Source: an uncultured Eubacteriales bacterium (lineage in GTDB: Bacteria > Bacillota > Clostridia > UBA1381 > UMGS1253). From it: DNA of 12,366 bases. Shown in pieces: positions 1 through 6,288 of the stretch; the first letter of the stretch is position 1; each line of letters begins with the position of its first letter. Under the pieces are notes generated by a model, which was not told the origin of the DNA, did not search any database, and saw only the letters and a program-made list of their open reading frames with translations. The stretch is taken from assembly GCA_900550065.1 (NCBI GenBank), contig URQR01000043.1, forward strand, positions 1 to 12,366, given 5' to 3'. The position numbers were made by a program, and so were the translations under genes.

Positions 1-674
1 AGCTGCGCAGCAATCTCTTTAACAAAGTAGTTTGTATTGCATAAAAGCTCCTTCGCCCGCTGAAGGGTAAAACTGGTTAAAAGCGGCTTTAGACCGACGC
101 CGTATGTCTTCCGTATGAGACGCGACAGGTGTTCGGGATTATAGCCAAAATGGGCCGCCGTTTTTTGAACGGTCAGCCTCGCGTCCGCGTTGATACGTGC
201 CCACTCGTACACCTCCGAGGCGGTTTTTGACAGAGGGATATTCTGTGAAAGATTAGCGAAGGCAATCTCCGCCAGCAGATGAGTCAGCACGGATGTGGCC
301 ATATAGGGCGGGCAGTTCGGCAGCTGGCTGTAGTGGAGCAGTTCTTTAAATAGATGGGCGGCGGGAAAGTCGGGGACAAATTCGGGCAGGGGCATCCTGC
401 CCGTTTTATTTTGCGGGGAAAAATGTACCCAGTAAAAAGAGGTCGCACCGATGCTTTGGGCGTAGCCGCCGTGTTCCTCGTGCGGCGGCAGCACGAGAAG
501 ACACCCCTTCGTGAGCGCACGCCGGACACCGCCGCTTTCTATGTAGGCGGTTCCGCACACCATAAAAATCAGTTCATATGTGGATTCTATCCGTATTGGA
601 TGCGTCCATGCGCTGTCTGTCTGAAACAGGCCCGCGCCCCGAAAGGAAACGGTAAGGTCACTCTGTGTCAGCAT
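1..674 (-). CDS. AraC-family transcriptional regulator (partial, C-terminus beyond left edge)
   Basis: The minus-strand frame opening at ATG 674 runs without a stop to the left edge, giving 224 complete residues. The N-terminal half (about residues 5-145) looks like an AraC-type cupin sensor domain: it has the typical start TYELIFMVCGTAYI, a turn LPPHEEHGG with His65 and His68, and the FYWVHF strand. The C-terminal part is an AraC/XylS helix-turn-helix domain. Its first helix-turn-helix is at about residues 166-190 (LTVQKTAAHFGYNPEHLSRLIRKTYG, quoted in part), followed by the conserved LQRAKELL helix and FVKEIAAQL, where the second helix-turn-helix begins and the window ends. A GAAAGGA ribosome binding site lies 14 bases upstream of the start, a rather long spacing. 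The gene is divergent from the two glycosidase-like genes, the classic arrangement for a local sugar-responsive activator. The ligand is unknown; an oligosaccharide product of the operon is an inference. Confidence 0.92.
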   Translation of the reverse strand, partial: MLTQSDLTVSFRGAGLFQTDSAWTHPIRIESTYELIFMVCGTAYIESGGVRRALTKGCLLVLPPHEEHGGYAQSIGATSFYWVHFSPQNKTGRMPLPEFVPDFPAAHLFKELLHYSQLPNCPPYMATSVLTHLLAEIAFANLSQNIPLSKTASEVYEWARINADARLTVQKTAAHFGYNPEHLSRLIRKTYGVGLKPLLTSFTLQRAKELLCNTNYFVKEIAAQ

Positions 675-728
675 ATCTGTTTTTCCAATCCTTTCTCTGT
701 TTTTTGGGCTTGTAGCCTTCTTGCACTT

Positions 729-756
729 ATTATACAATACTATTAGAAAAGGTCAA
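729..756 (-). promoter_or_regulatory. sigma-A promoter of the AraC-family gene
   Basis: Read on the minus strand, a -35 TTGACC (751-756) and a perfect -10 TATAAT (729-734) are separated by 16 bases. This predicts a transcript start near 721-722 and a leader of about 48 bases before ATG 674. It is back-to-back with the candidate promoter for the plus-strand operon. Confidence 0.7.
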
Positions 757-762
757 GAAATT

Positions 763-793
763 CGGAAAAACTGACAAAACGGATACGAAAAAA
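763..793. promoter_or_regulatory. possible AraC-type operator (two similar half-sites)
   Basis: Between the two divergent promoters lie CGGAAAAA (763-770) and CGAAAAAA (786-793), in the same orientation and 23 bases apart. That is about two helical turns, the layout usual for AraC-family binding sites, and the second copy ends just upstream of the operon's -35. The region is A-rich, so the similarity could be chance. Confidence 0.25.
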
Positions 794-796
794 TAA

Positions 797-825
797 TTGA
801 AAAATGTGTCTATCATTCATATTGT
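797..825 (+). promoter_or_regulatory. candidate sigma-A promoter of the glycosidase operon
   Basis: A -35 TTGAAA (797-802) and a -10 TATTGT (820-825) are separated by 17 bases. Both are imperfect, as expected for a promoter that needs an activator. The predicted start of transcription is near 832, which excludes the in-frame ATG at 804 as a translation start. Confidence 0.45.
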
Positions 826-860
826 TTCAGTCTAAAAATCAAATCTATATTGGAGGAGAG

Positions 861-1748
861 ATGGCTATGGGACGGCAATTTGAAAAGCTGCGCCGAAACC
901 CGGTGTTTGGCGGCAGAGAAACAGGGACTTGCTTTGACGCATATGTCAGCAAAGATGGCGAACGCTACAGAATGGACTTTTCATGGAGAAAGAAAAAGTC
1001 GCTCGCGGTCACGTTCAGTGATGATGGAATCAATTGGGATGAGCCGCAGGTTACGCTGGGGCCGGACGAAGCGTCGGGCTGGGAGGAGAATGTGAATCGC
1101 AACTGTGTGCTGAAGATTGACGGCGTATATCGAATGTGGTACACAGGGCAGGCGCGTGGCTACAGTTTTATTGGGCTTGCCGAAAGTGCGGACGGTATCC
1201 GCTTTACCCGTATAGGCAACGAGCCGGTGCTGATTCCGGAGCGCGCGTGGGAGGGCTTTTCCGTTATGAATCCGTGTGTGCTGTACACGGACGGCGTTTA
1301 TAAAATGTGGTATGCGGCGGGTGAAACGTATGAACCGAATGTGCTCGCCTACGCGGAAAGCGCGGACGGCGTCCATTGGAAAAAAGCGAGTATCAATCCG
1401 ATTTTTGTAGCTGACCCGGACAAGGCCTATGAAAAAGACCGTGTGGGCGGCTGTCAGGTGCTCAAGACAGACGATATGGGATATTTGATGTTCTACATCG
1501 GTTATGAAGACATCCATACTGCGCGGATTTGTGCGGCAAAGTCGTCGGACGGCAAAACGCGGTGGCAGCGTTCGCCGATGAATCCGCTCATCGTGCCGGT
1601 GTCCGGCGAGTGGGATGAAGATGCGTGCTATAAACCGACGGCCTTGTGGAACGAGGAAGAGGGAAAGTGGATGGTGTGGTATAACGGCAGAAAAAGGGAC
1701 GAAGAATATATCGGTCTTGCAGAGCTAAGGCAGCGCGATTTATTTTGA
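861..1748 (+). CDS. GH130/GH43-like five-bladed beta-propeller glycosidase or phosphorylase
   Basis: This 295-residue protein is built from visible propeller repeats. Strand pairs of the form NxCVLxxDGVYxMWY followed by AESADG occur at about residues 79-120 and 137-180. Diverged copies lie at about 195-240 (GGCQVL, MGYLMFYIG, SSDG) and 258-290 (KPTALW, KWMVWYNG, YIGLAEL), and an N-terminal blade carries GTCFDAY (Asp26) and SDDGINW. Such five-bladed propellers belong to the GH43/GH130/DUF377 type of predicted glycosidases, including inverting glycosidases and GH130 mannoside phosphorylases. The exact family and substrate cannot be decided by eye. There is no signal peptide, so a cytoplasmic role on imported oligosaccharides is likely. 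ATG 861 was chosen because GGAGGAG lies just upstream; ATG 867, two codons downstream, is equally well placed relative to the same site. An in-frame ATG at 804 lacks a ribosome binding site. It is the first gene of an operon, ending 12 bases before the GH127 gene. Confidence 0.8.
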   Translation: MAMGRQFEKLRRNPVFGGRETGTCFDAYVSKDGERYRMDFSWRKKKSLAVTFSDDGINWDEPQVTLGPDEASGWEENVNRNCVLKIDGVYRMWYTGQARGYSFIGLAESADGIRFTRIGNEPVLIPERAWEGFSVMNPCVLYTDGVYKMWYAAGETYEPNVLAYAESADGVHWKKASINPIFVADPDKAYEKDRVGGCQVLKTDDMGYLMFYIGYEDIHTARICAAKSSDGKTRWQRSPMNPLIVPVSGEWDEDACYKPTALWNEEEGKWMVWYNGRKRDEEYIGLAELRQRDLF

Positions 1749-1760
1749 CGGAGGGAACAT

Positions 1761-3569
1761 ATGAAATCAATATCTTATCAAAACACAATAATTAAGCAGG
1801 GCTTTTGGAGCAAGCGCCAGCAGCGCAGCAGGAAGGTAACGGTGGAGGCGGTATGGGACCGCTTCTGCGAAACGGGGCGGGTTAGGGCGTTCTCCTGCGG
1901 CTGGAGAGAAGGCATGGAACAAAAGCCGCATGTATTTTGGGACTCCGATGTGGCAAAGTGGATGGAGGCGGCGGCATACTTGCTGGCGCAAGGGCCGGAC
2001 GCTTCCCTTGAAAAACGGGTCGAGGGACTCATTGACTGCATTGAGCAAAATCAGGGTAAAGACGGCTATTTTAATATCTATTTTACCGTGTGCGAGCCAC
2101 AGAAGCGTTTTACGGACCGGAACGCGCACGAGCTGTACTGTGCGGGGCATCTGATTGAGGCGGCGGTTGCCTATTACGAAGCGACGGGGCGCAGGCGGTT
2201 TTTGGACTGCATGTGCCGGTATGCGGATTACATCGAAACTGTATTTATCAAAGAAAAATCCGCCGCGTTTGCGACGCCGGGCCATGAGGAAATTGAGCTT
2301 GCACTCTTGCGGCTTTACCGTGCGACGGGGGAGACGCGCTACCGCGAGATGGCGGCGTTTTTCCTAAACGAACGCGGCGCAAACGCAAAAGACAAGGATA
2401 TTATGGCCTCGTATAACGCCAAAAACACGCAGTCACACCTGCCCGTACGCGAGCAGCACAGCGCCGAGGGTCACGCAGTGCGCGCGTGCTATCTGTATAC
2501 GGCTATGGCGGATTTGGCGAAGGAAACGGGGGACACGGCGCTCTTTCAAGCGTGCGAGGACATTTTTACAGACATCGTGGAAAGAAAGATGTACATAACG
2601 GGCGGAATTGGATCGAGCCATATAGGAGAGGCGTTCACAGTGCCGTACGACCTGCCGAATGAGACGGCATATGCGGAGACGTGCGCGGCTATCGGTCTGA
2701 TTTTCTTTGCACAAAAGATGTTAGAGAGTACAAACGAGGCGCGCTATGCCGATATTGTGGAGCGCGCGCTCTACAATGGGATGCTGTCCGGCGTGTCGCT
2801 GGACGGAGGGGCGTTTTTCTATGAAAATCCTTTAGAAATCCGGCTGTGCAACCGTAATAGAAATGTATGTTCAAACGAACAGGAGCGGTATCCGCTGACC
2901 CAGCGCAAGGCGGTTTTTGACTGCTCCTGCTGCCCGCCCAATCTTATCCGACTGTTTGCGTCGCTGGGTGGCTACCTGTATGGGGCAGAGAACGGCACAG
3001 TATATGTGAACCAGTTTATGGACAGCGAAATGCGCATAGGAGAAATGCATGTGCGGCAGGAGACGGACTATCCCTGCAGCGGGCGGGTGACGCTTGCGGC
3101 GGAGCACGTGGACTGTCTTATGGTACGTATTCCCGCATGGTGCGCAAAGTTTGAACTCAGCGCGGCGTATACGATAGAAAACGGCTATGCAAAAATAGAA
3201 AATCCCAAAGGGAACATTGAAGTGCGTTTCGGGATGGAGCCGGTACTGCTGGAGGCACGTGCGGAGGTACGCGAAAACGCGGGCCGTGCGGCAATACAGT
3301 GCGGGCCTGTGGTCTACTGCACGGAGGGATTAGAAAACGGTGGCTTAGAGGGGCTGTACCTAAGCAAAAAGCCGGCGGCACAGGCACAGTTTGACGAATA
3401 TTTTGGCGTTAATACGCTGCTTGTGAACGGTTTTCGAAAGGAGGCGGGCGAAGGACTCTATAGAAGGCTGACAGACGATGCGGCACAGGTGCAAATTAAA
3501 ATGATTCCGTATTTTGGATTTGCAAACCGCAAAGAGAGCGATATGGCGGTGTGGCTGCCCGTGATATAG
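1761..3569 (+). CDS. GH127 family glycoside hydrolase (beta-L-arabinofuranosidase type)
   Basis: This 602-residue protein has the hallmarks of the GH127 (formerly DUF1680) family. Its N-terminal alpha/alpha barrel spans roughly residues 1-405 and beta-rich domains follow. The motif MYITGGIGSSHIGEAF is followed by YDLPNETAYAETC. Glu306 and Cys308 match the spacing of Glu338 and Cys340 of Bifidobacterium HypBA1. The cluster CSCCPPN supplies Cys390 and Cys391, matching nucleophile Cys417 and zinc ligand Cys418. Glu290, 16 residues before Glu306, matches acid/base Glu322. The active site therefore looks intact. Characterised GH127 members release beta-L-arabinofuranose from hydroxyproline-linked oligosaccharides, or aceric acid from rhamnogalacturonan II; which applies here is unknown. 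The protein is somewhat shorter than HypBA1 (658 residues, from memory). There is no signal peptide, so it is probably intracellular. The start ATG 1761 has GGAGGG 5 bases upstream and lies 12 bases after the preceding gene, with which it is probably co-transcribed. Confidence 0.93.
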   Translation: MKSISYQNTIIKQGFWSKRQQRSRKVTVEAVWDRFCETGRVRAFSCGWREGMEQKPHVFWDSDVAKWMEAAAYLLAQGPDASLEKRVEGLIDCIEQNQGKDGYFNIYFTVCEPQKRFTDRNAHELYCAGHLIEAAVAYYEATGRRRFLDCMCRYADYIETVFIKEKSAAFATPGHEEIELALLRLYRATGETRYREMAAFFLNERGANAKDKDIMASYNAKNTQSHLPVREQHSAEGHAVRACYLYTAMADLAKETGDTALFQACEDIFTDIVERKMYITGGIGSSHIGEAFTVPYDLPNETAYAETCAAIGLIFFAQKMLESTNEARYADIVERALYNGMLSGVSLDGGAFFYENPLEIRLCNRNRNVCSNEQERYPLTQRKAVFDCSCCPPNLIRLFASLGGYLYGAENGTVYVNQFMDSEMRIGEMHVRQETDYPCSGRVTLAAEHVDCLMVRIPAWCAKFELSAAYTIENGYAKIENPKGNIEVRFGMEPVLLEARAEVRENAGRAAIQCGPVVYCTEGLENGGLEGLYLSKKPAAQAQFDEYFGVNTLLVNGFRKEAGEGLYRRLTDDAAQVQIKMIPYFGFANRKESDMAVWLPVI

Positions 3570-3576
3570 ATAAAAG

Positions 3577-3610
3577 AAAAAAGAGGAACGGTTACTGTTC
3601 CTCTTTTTTT
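3577..3610. terminator. bidirectional rho-independent terminator between convergent genes
   Basis: A perfect 7-bp stem GAGGAAC / GTTCCTC (3583-3589 with 3597-3603) has a 7-base loop. It is flanked by an A-run (3577-3582) and a T-run (3604-3610), so it can terminate transcription from both sides. Its right arm and T-run encode the last residues (KKEEQ) of the minus-strand gene. Confidence 0.9.
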
Positions 3611-4137
3611 ATGCGTTCTTTTATCAGTGTGCGCAGTCTGCCGCGGTCAAAGCGGAATATTCCAACGATGGTCGAACAGATGACAAATGATTCGTTGATG
3701 ATTCCGGGGATGGATAGGCTTACAATATTATAAGCCAGCCATAAAGGGCTGGAAAACAGGATCGTAGTCCGCACGACAGCCGGGTCGGTCGCCGCAAAGG
3801 TGAAAGTGTTGATGATCATTGCAAAAATCGGCAAAAGTGAGAGCGGCCCCTGCCACGTTAAAAGGCCGGACGCGACAAATGCTACACAAAACAGGACGGG
3901 CCATACCTTGTTTGCGGCCCATTTTTTATCCCGATGGTAAAAGATAATGCCGCGGACGCCGGCAATGGTGTTCGTTACTGCGCCGGTCGGCGCGCCAATT
4001 AGATAAAAATGCAGCGCAAATAAGAACCCCGCCGCCGTCTGACAGAGCATGATGCGTTTATGTGTATTTTGCTGAAATGATACGGCGGAGAGCAGCAGAG
4101 CGACGAGCCCAACCGCTTGAGCAAGAATAAAATCCAT
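3592..4137 (-). CDS. YgjV-family small integral membrane protein
   Basis: This 181-residue protein is almost wholly hydrophobic, with about six to seven membrane segments (near residues 2-22, 29-48, 50-66, 77-94, 97-116, 123-141 and 143-162). The N-terminus resembles the YgjV/Imp-YgjV family: an early VGLVALLLSAVSFQQNTHKRIMLCQ block, then an LHFYLIGAPTGAVTN segment and a short loop YHRDKKW. The tail is basic and charged (RLRTLIKERIKKEEQ). Members of this family have no firmly established function to my knowledge. The ATG at 4137 has CGGAGAA six bases upstream. The gene faces the GH127 gene, shares its terminator, and has its own strong promoter, so it seems to be an independent unit unrelated to the sugar genes. 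Confidence 0.82.
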   Translation of the reverse strand: MDFILAQAVGLVALLLSAVSFQQNTHKRIMLCQTAAGFLFALHFYLIGAPTGAVTNTIAGVRGIIFYHRDKKWAANKVWPVLFCVAFVASGLLTWQGPLSLLPIFAMIINTFTFAATDPAVVRTTILFSSPLWLAYNIVSLSIPGIINESFVICSTIVGIFRFDRGRLRTLIKERIKKEEQ

Positions 4138-4166
4138 ATATATTCTCCGTTTTTTTATTTGCTATA

Positions 4167-4195
4167 ATCATAGCAAAAGTTTGCTTGCCTGTCAA
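4167..4195 (-). promoter_or_regulatory. sigma-A promoter of the YgjV-like gene
   Basis: On the minus strand a perfect -35 TTGACA (4190-4195) and a -10 TATGAT (4167-4172) are separated by 17 bases. The -10 lies in a small imperfect palindrome (GCTAT/ATAGC arms, 4161-4174). The predicted leader is about 20-25 bases. Confidence 0.75.
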
Positions 4196-4231
4196 ATTTT
4201 TTACGTTGTTGTGACAAAATCATAAAAAACA

Positions 4232-4260
4232 TGGAAATAATGCAATATATATGATATAGT
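4232..4260 (+). promoter_or_regulatory. weak candidate promoter of the secreted-protein gene
   Basis: TGGAAA (4232-4237) and TATAGT (4255-4260) are separated by 17 bases. The -35 is poor, while the surrounding AT-rich DNA offers alternative -10 boxes (TATGAT at 4250-4255). If correct, transcription starts near 4267, downstream of the in-frame ATG at 4261, which supports the TTG start at 4309. Confidence 0.35.
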
Positions 4261-4292
4261 ATGCACAAAAGATTTGGGGAAATCGGATTAGT

Positions 4293-4302
4293 AAAGGGGG
4301 AG
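4293..4302 (+). promoter_or_regulatory. ribosome binding site that decides a TTG start
   Basis: AAAGGGGGAG lies six bases before TTG 4309. No comparable site precedes the in-frame ATG at 4261. Starting at TTG places a short basic N-terminus (MRK) directly before the hydrophobic core of the signal peptide. Confidence 0.75.
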
Positions 4303-4308
4303 ACAATT

Positions 4309-6141
4309 TTGAGAAAACTGTTTTATGTTTTTGTACTCAGTTTGTCAATGTTTCTGCTTCCGGTGATTTCTTCGGCAGAAGCAGGTATATCCTGTGAGCC
4401 GATTCAGCTTGTTCAGACGCATGGATCCAGCGAAGGCAAGATTCAGGTATGCGGAAGTACGGTCGTGAAAAACCCAACCGACCAGAGTGCTGAACTGTCT
4501 ATAATCCTCGCCTTTTATAAAAGCGCGGGGAGCGGGCTTGAAATGACACGGTGCAAGGTCGAGAATGAGGTGGTTTCGAGTGCGGCGAGAAACTGGTCTT
4601 TATCAATTGCGGCGGATGCCGAAGAGGGAGAAATTGTAAAGTGTTTTGTGATGCGGCCGGACACACTGGCGCCGGTGTGCAGTGCGGCGCAAGCTGTGGT
4701 TTCCGAAAACAATATGGCAAGATTTGGATTTGTATATAAGTTCGCTGTAGACGAGCAAACGCAGCAGCTGGGGCTTCGGGTCTTTTCCGACGGGGGACAC
4801 AAAACGATGCTGGTTGCGCCTGACGCGAAAATAGACGGCGAGCAGTATGCGTCGGCTGTGGAAGCGAAGGCAGAGCTGGACAGACTATATCCGCAGGAAG
4901 AAAACATGTATTGGGACGACAGCGAATATGGTGCGTTTTCGATGCTCTTTTTGACAGATGAAACGGGGCAGATCACATATGTCGATACGCCGGAAATTGG
5001 TTATAGGGAGTCGGAATATACGCTTAAGCCGAGCTGGGTTTATGCGTCATTTGCGATGGATACCGATACCTGTAAAGACGGCAGGCTTTATGGGCAATTT
5101 ATTGACAAAGACATCGACATCATTCATGTAGAGGGCCTAATGGATTCTTATGACAAGTATCATGAGTGCTGTGCGTATAAGATTAGGTCGGGTTATGATT
5201 ATCAGTTTCTCCTTATGACAACGCAAAGCAAAGAGCCGACCGAGCAGCGCGTAACTTATATGATGGAAAAAGGGTATCCGGTCAACAACACGCCAAGCAT
5301 TGTGCACGACAGACAGATGTTTGTCGTTTCGAACGTTACTCGTGTACTGGACGAGGGAGGCAGGGAAACGATCAGACTATACGGGATGCAGGAGGGCGAA
5401 AAAAAAGTAATTCAAATTGATTCGGATTATTATAGTACAAGCTTATACAACGATGTATGGGCGTTTCGGGGCAGAGGCGCTTTTGGGGCTTACCATGACC
5501 CTTACTACGATACGTATTCGGACGGGATTGTAGAGAGCGAGGAGCGGAAATTATGTATTTTTCTGCCCGGCGATATTATCCGGTATGAACTGTATGATAG
5601 AACTGGGGACGTTATCAGAGTGACGCCGACCTTCCTGTCCGACGCAAAGGTGTTTAAGGCGGACGATATGGGAAGGATGGGCCCTTCTTATACGCGTTAC
5701 CGTGCCTTTGACCTTGCGGTGGTAAACCGGATTGAGGGTGATACTGCTGAACTTACATATTTAATTGACAAAAAAGATGGCGCCAACATGATTGCTACGG
5801 CAGTCATTCGGACGAATGAAGCGGGATATGTCGTATCGTCTACCAGCATGGTTGGACAGACGAATAAGTTTACGAATATACTATATGATGAGGCAAACAA
5901 GACATATTTTTTCGATACACAAACGGGTATGCGCACGGATTTAACATATGATTTAAGCAAGTTTAAGACTATGGTATATGATGTAAAAAAGCCTTATGGG
6001 CAGCAGGTATATGCTGGCACGGAGGCTGATTTATACGATACTACCGATCCGGATAACCCGGCCAGTCTTATTATCATGCAATTTAGAGGAAGATATCAGG
6101 TTACGGACGGGCCGCGCGGTATGGTAATTTTAAAGCTATAG
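4309..6141 (+). CDS. secreted protein of unknown function with Ig-like and repeated beta modules
   Basis: From TTG 4309 the product is 610 residues. A clear signal peptide (residues 1-25: MRK, then a hydrophobic core FYVFVLSLSMFLLPVI) ends at SSAEA with an AxA cleavage site. The first part of the mature protein (about 40-125) looks like an Ig-like/FN3-like sandwich (VVKNPTDQSAELSIILAFYK ... EGEIVKCFVMRPDTLAPV), similar in style to domains in clostridial S-layer-associated proteins. Two segments then resemble each other: about 137-175 (GFVYKFAVDEQTQQLGLRVFSDGG) and about 334-370 (MFVVSNVTRVLDEGGRETIRLYGMQEG). Each is followed by a short beta segment with a GDIIRYEL- or TGQITYVDT-like element. 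I recognise no catalytic motif, and there is no SLH, LPXTG or lipobox anchor. The gene has its own terminator. It may be a binding or accessory surface protein, but this is inference from style only. Confidence 0.75.
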   Translation: MRKLFYVFVLSLSMFLLPVISSAEAGISCEPIQLVQTHGSSEGKIQVCGSTVVKNPTDQSAELSIILAFYKSAGSGLEMTRCKVENEVVSSAARNWSLSIAADAEEGEIVKCFVMRPDTLAPVCSAAQAVVSENNMARFGFVYKFAVDEQTQQLGLRVFSDGGHKTMLVAPDAKIDGEQYASAVEAKAELDRLYPQEENMYWDDSEYGAFSMLFLTDETGQITYVDTPEIGYRESEYTLKPSWVYASFAMDTDTCKDGRLYGQFIDKDIDIIHVEGLMDSYDKYHECCAYKIRSGYDYQFLLMTTQSKEPTEQRVTYMMEKGYPVNNTPSIVHDRQMFVVSNVTRVLDEGGRETIRLYGMQEGEKKVIQIDSDYYSTSLYNDVWAFRGRGAFGAYHDPYYDTYSDGIVESEERKLCIFLPGDIIRYELYDRTGDVIRVTPTFLSDAKVFKADDMGRMGPSYTRYRAFDLAVVNRIEGDTAELTYLIDKKDGANMIATAVIRTNEAGYVVSSTSMVGQTNKFTNILYDEANKTYFFDTQTGMRTDLTYDLSKFKTMVYDVKKPYGQQVYAGTEADLYDTTDPDNPASLIIMQFRGRYQVTDGPRGMVILKL

Positions 6142-6150
6142 CAGACTCGT

Positions 6151-6181
6151 AAAAAAAGGGGGGGCATTCCCCCTTTTTTTT
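6151..6181 (+). terminator. rho-independent terminator
   Basis: Ten bases after the stop codon, an A-run plus G-run (6151-6164) pairs with CCCCC (6169-6173) and an eight-base T-run (6174-6181) around a short loop. The symmetry would also stop transcription coming from the right. Confidence 0.9.
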
Positions 6182-6184
6182 ATG

Positions 6185-6238
6185 TAATAATATTGACAAA
6201 ATATATAAAAATGTTATACTGGGAAAGCAATATTATTA
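6185..6238. repeat. perfect 11-bp inverted repeat bracketing the lyase promoter (candidate operator)
   Basis: TAATAATATTG (6185-6195) and its exact reverse complement CAATATTATTA (6228-6238) are 32 bases apart. The left arm overlaps the first half of the -35 box; the right arm begins at about +1. This is a plausible double operator or looping site for a repressor, though both arms are AT-rich. Confidence 0.45.
6193..6220 (+). promoter_or_regulatory. sigma-A promoter of the polysaccharide lyase gene
   Basis: A perfect -35 TTGACA (6193-6198) and a -10 TATACT (6215-6220) are separated by 16 bases. The start of transcription is predicted near 6227, giving a leader of about 58 bases that carries the small upstream reading frame. 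Confidence 0.75.
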
Positions 6239-6252
6239 TAGGAGAAGCACAA

Positions 6253-6288
6253 ATGCGGTGCGTTCGTGAAGGGAAGGGTAAAACATGA
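6253..6288 (+). CDS. putative 11-codon leader peptide overlapping the lyase start
   Basis: ATG 6253 opens the frame MRCVREGKGKT, which ends at TGA 6286-6288 and so overlaps the lyase ATG (6285-6287) in an ATGA arrangement. It has its own good ribosome binding site, AGGAG at 6240-6244, eight bases upstream; this is at least as strong as the AGGG site that serves the lyase. The lyase site lies inside this small frame. Termination/reinitiation at ATGA would couple lyase translation to it. The peptide shows no stall motif I recognise. It may alternatively be a chance frame. Confidence 0.4.
   Translation: MRCVREGKGKT

Noticed and set aside
354..746. Plus-strand open frame of 130 codons.
   Set aside because: It lies antisense to the AraC-family gene, whose protein is clearly recognisable; the frame has no ribosome binding site and no recognisable domain.
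804..860. Earlier in-frame start (ATG 804) for the propeller enzyme.
   Set aside because: It has no ribosome binding site, lies inside the candidate promoter, and adds residues without family likeness; ATG 861 follows GGAGGAG.
981..1517. Minus-strand open frame of 178 codons.
   Set aside because: It is antisense to the propeller enzyme gene and rich in Arg/His with no domain, as expected for a shadow frame of a GC-biased gene.
4261..4308. In-frame ATG start for the secreted unknown protein.
   Set aside because: It has no ribosome binding site, would put 16 polar residues before the signal peptide, and lies upstream of the likely transcript start; TTG 4309 has a strong AAAGGGGGAG site.
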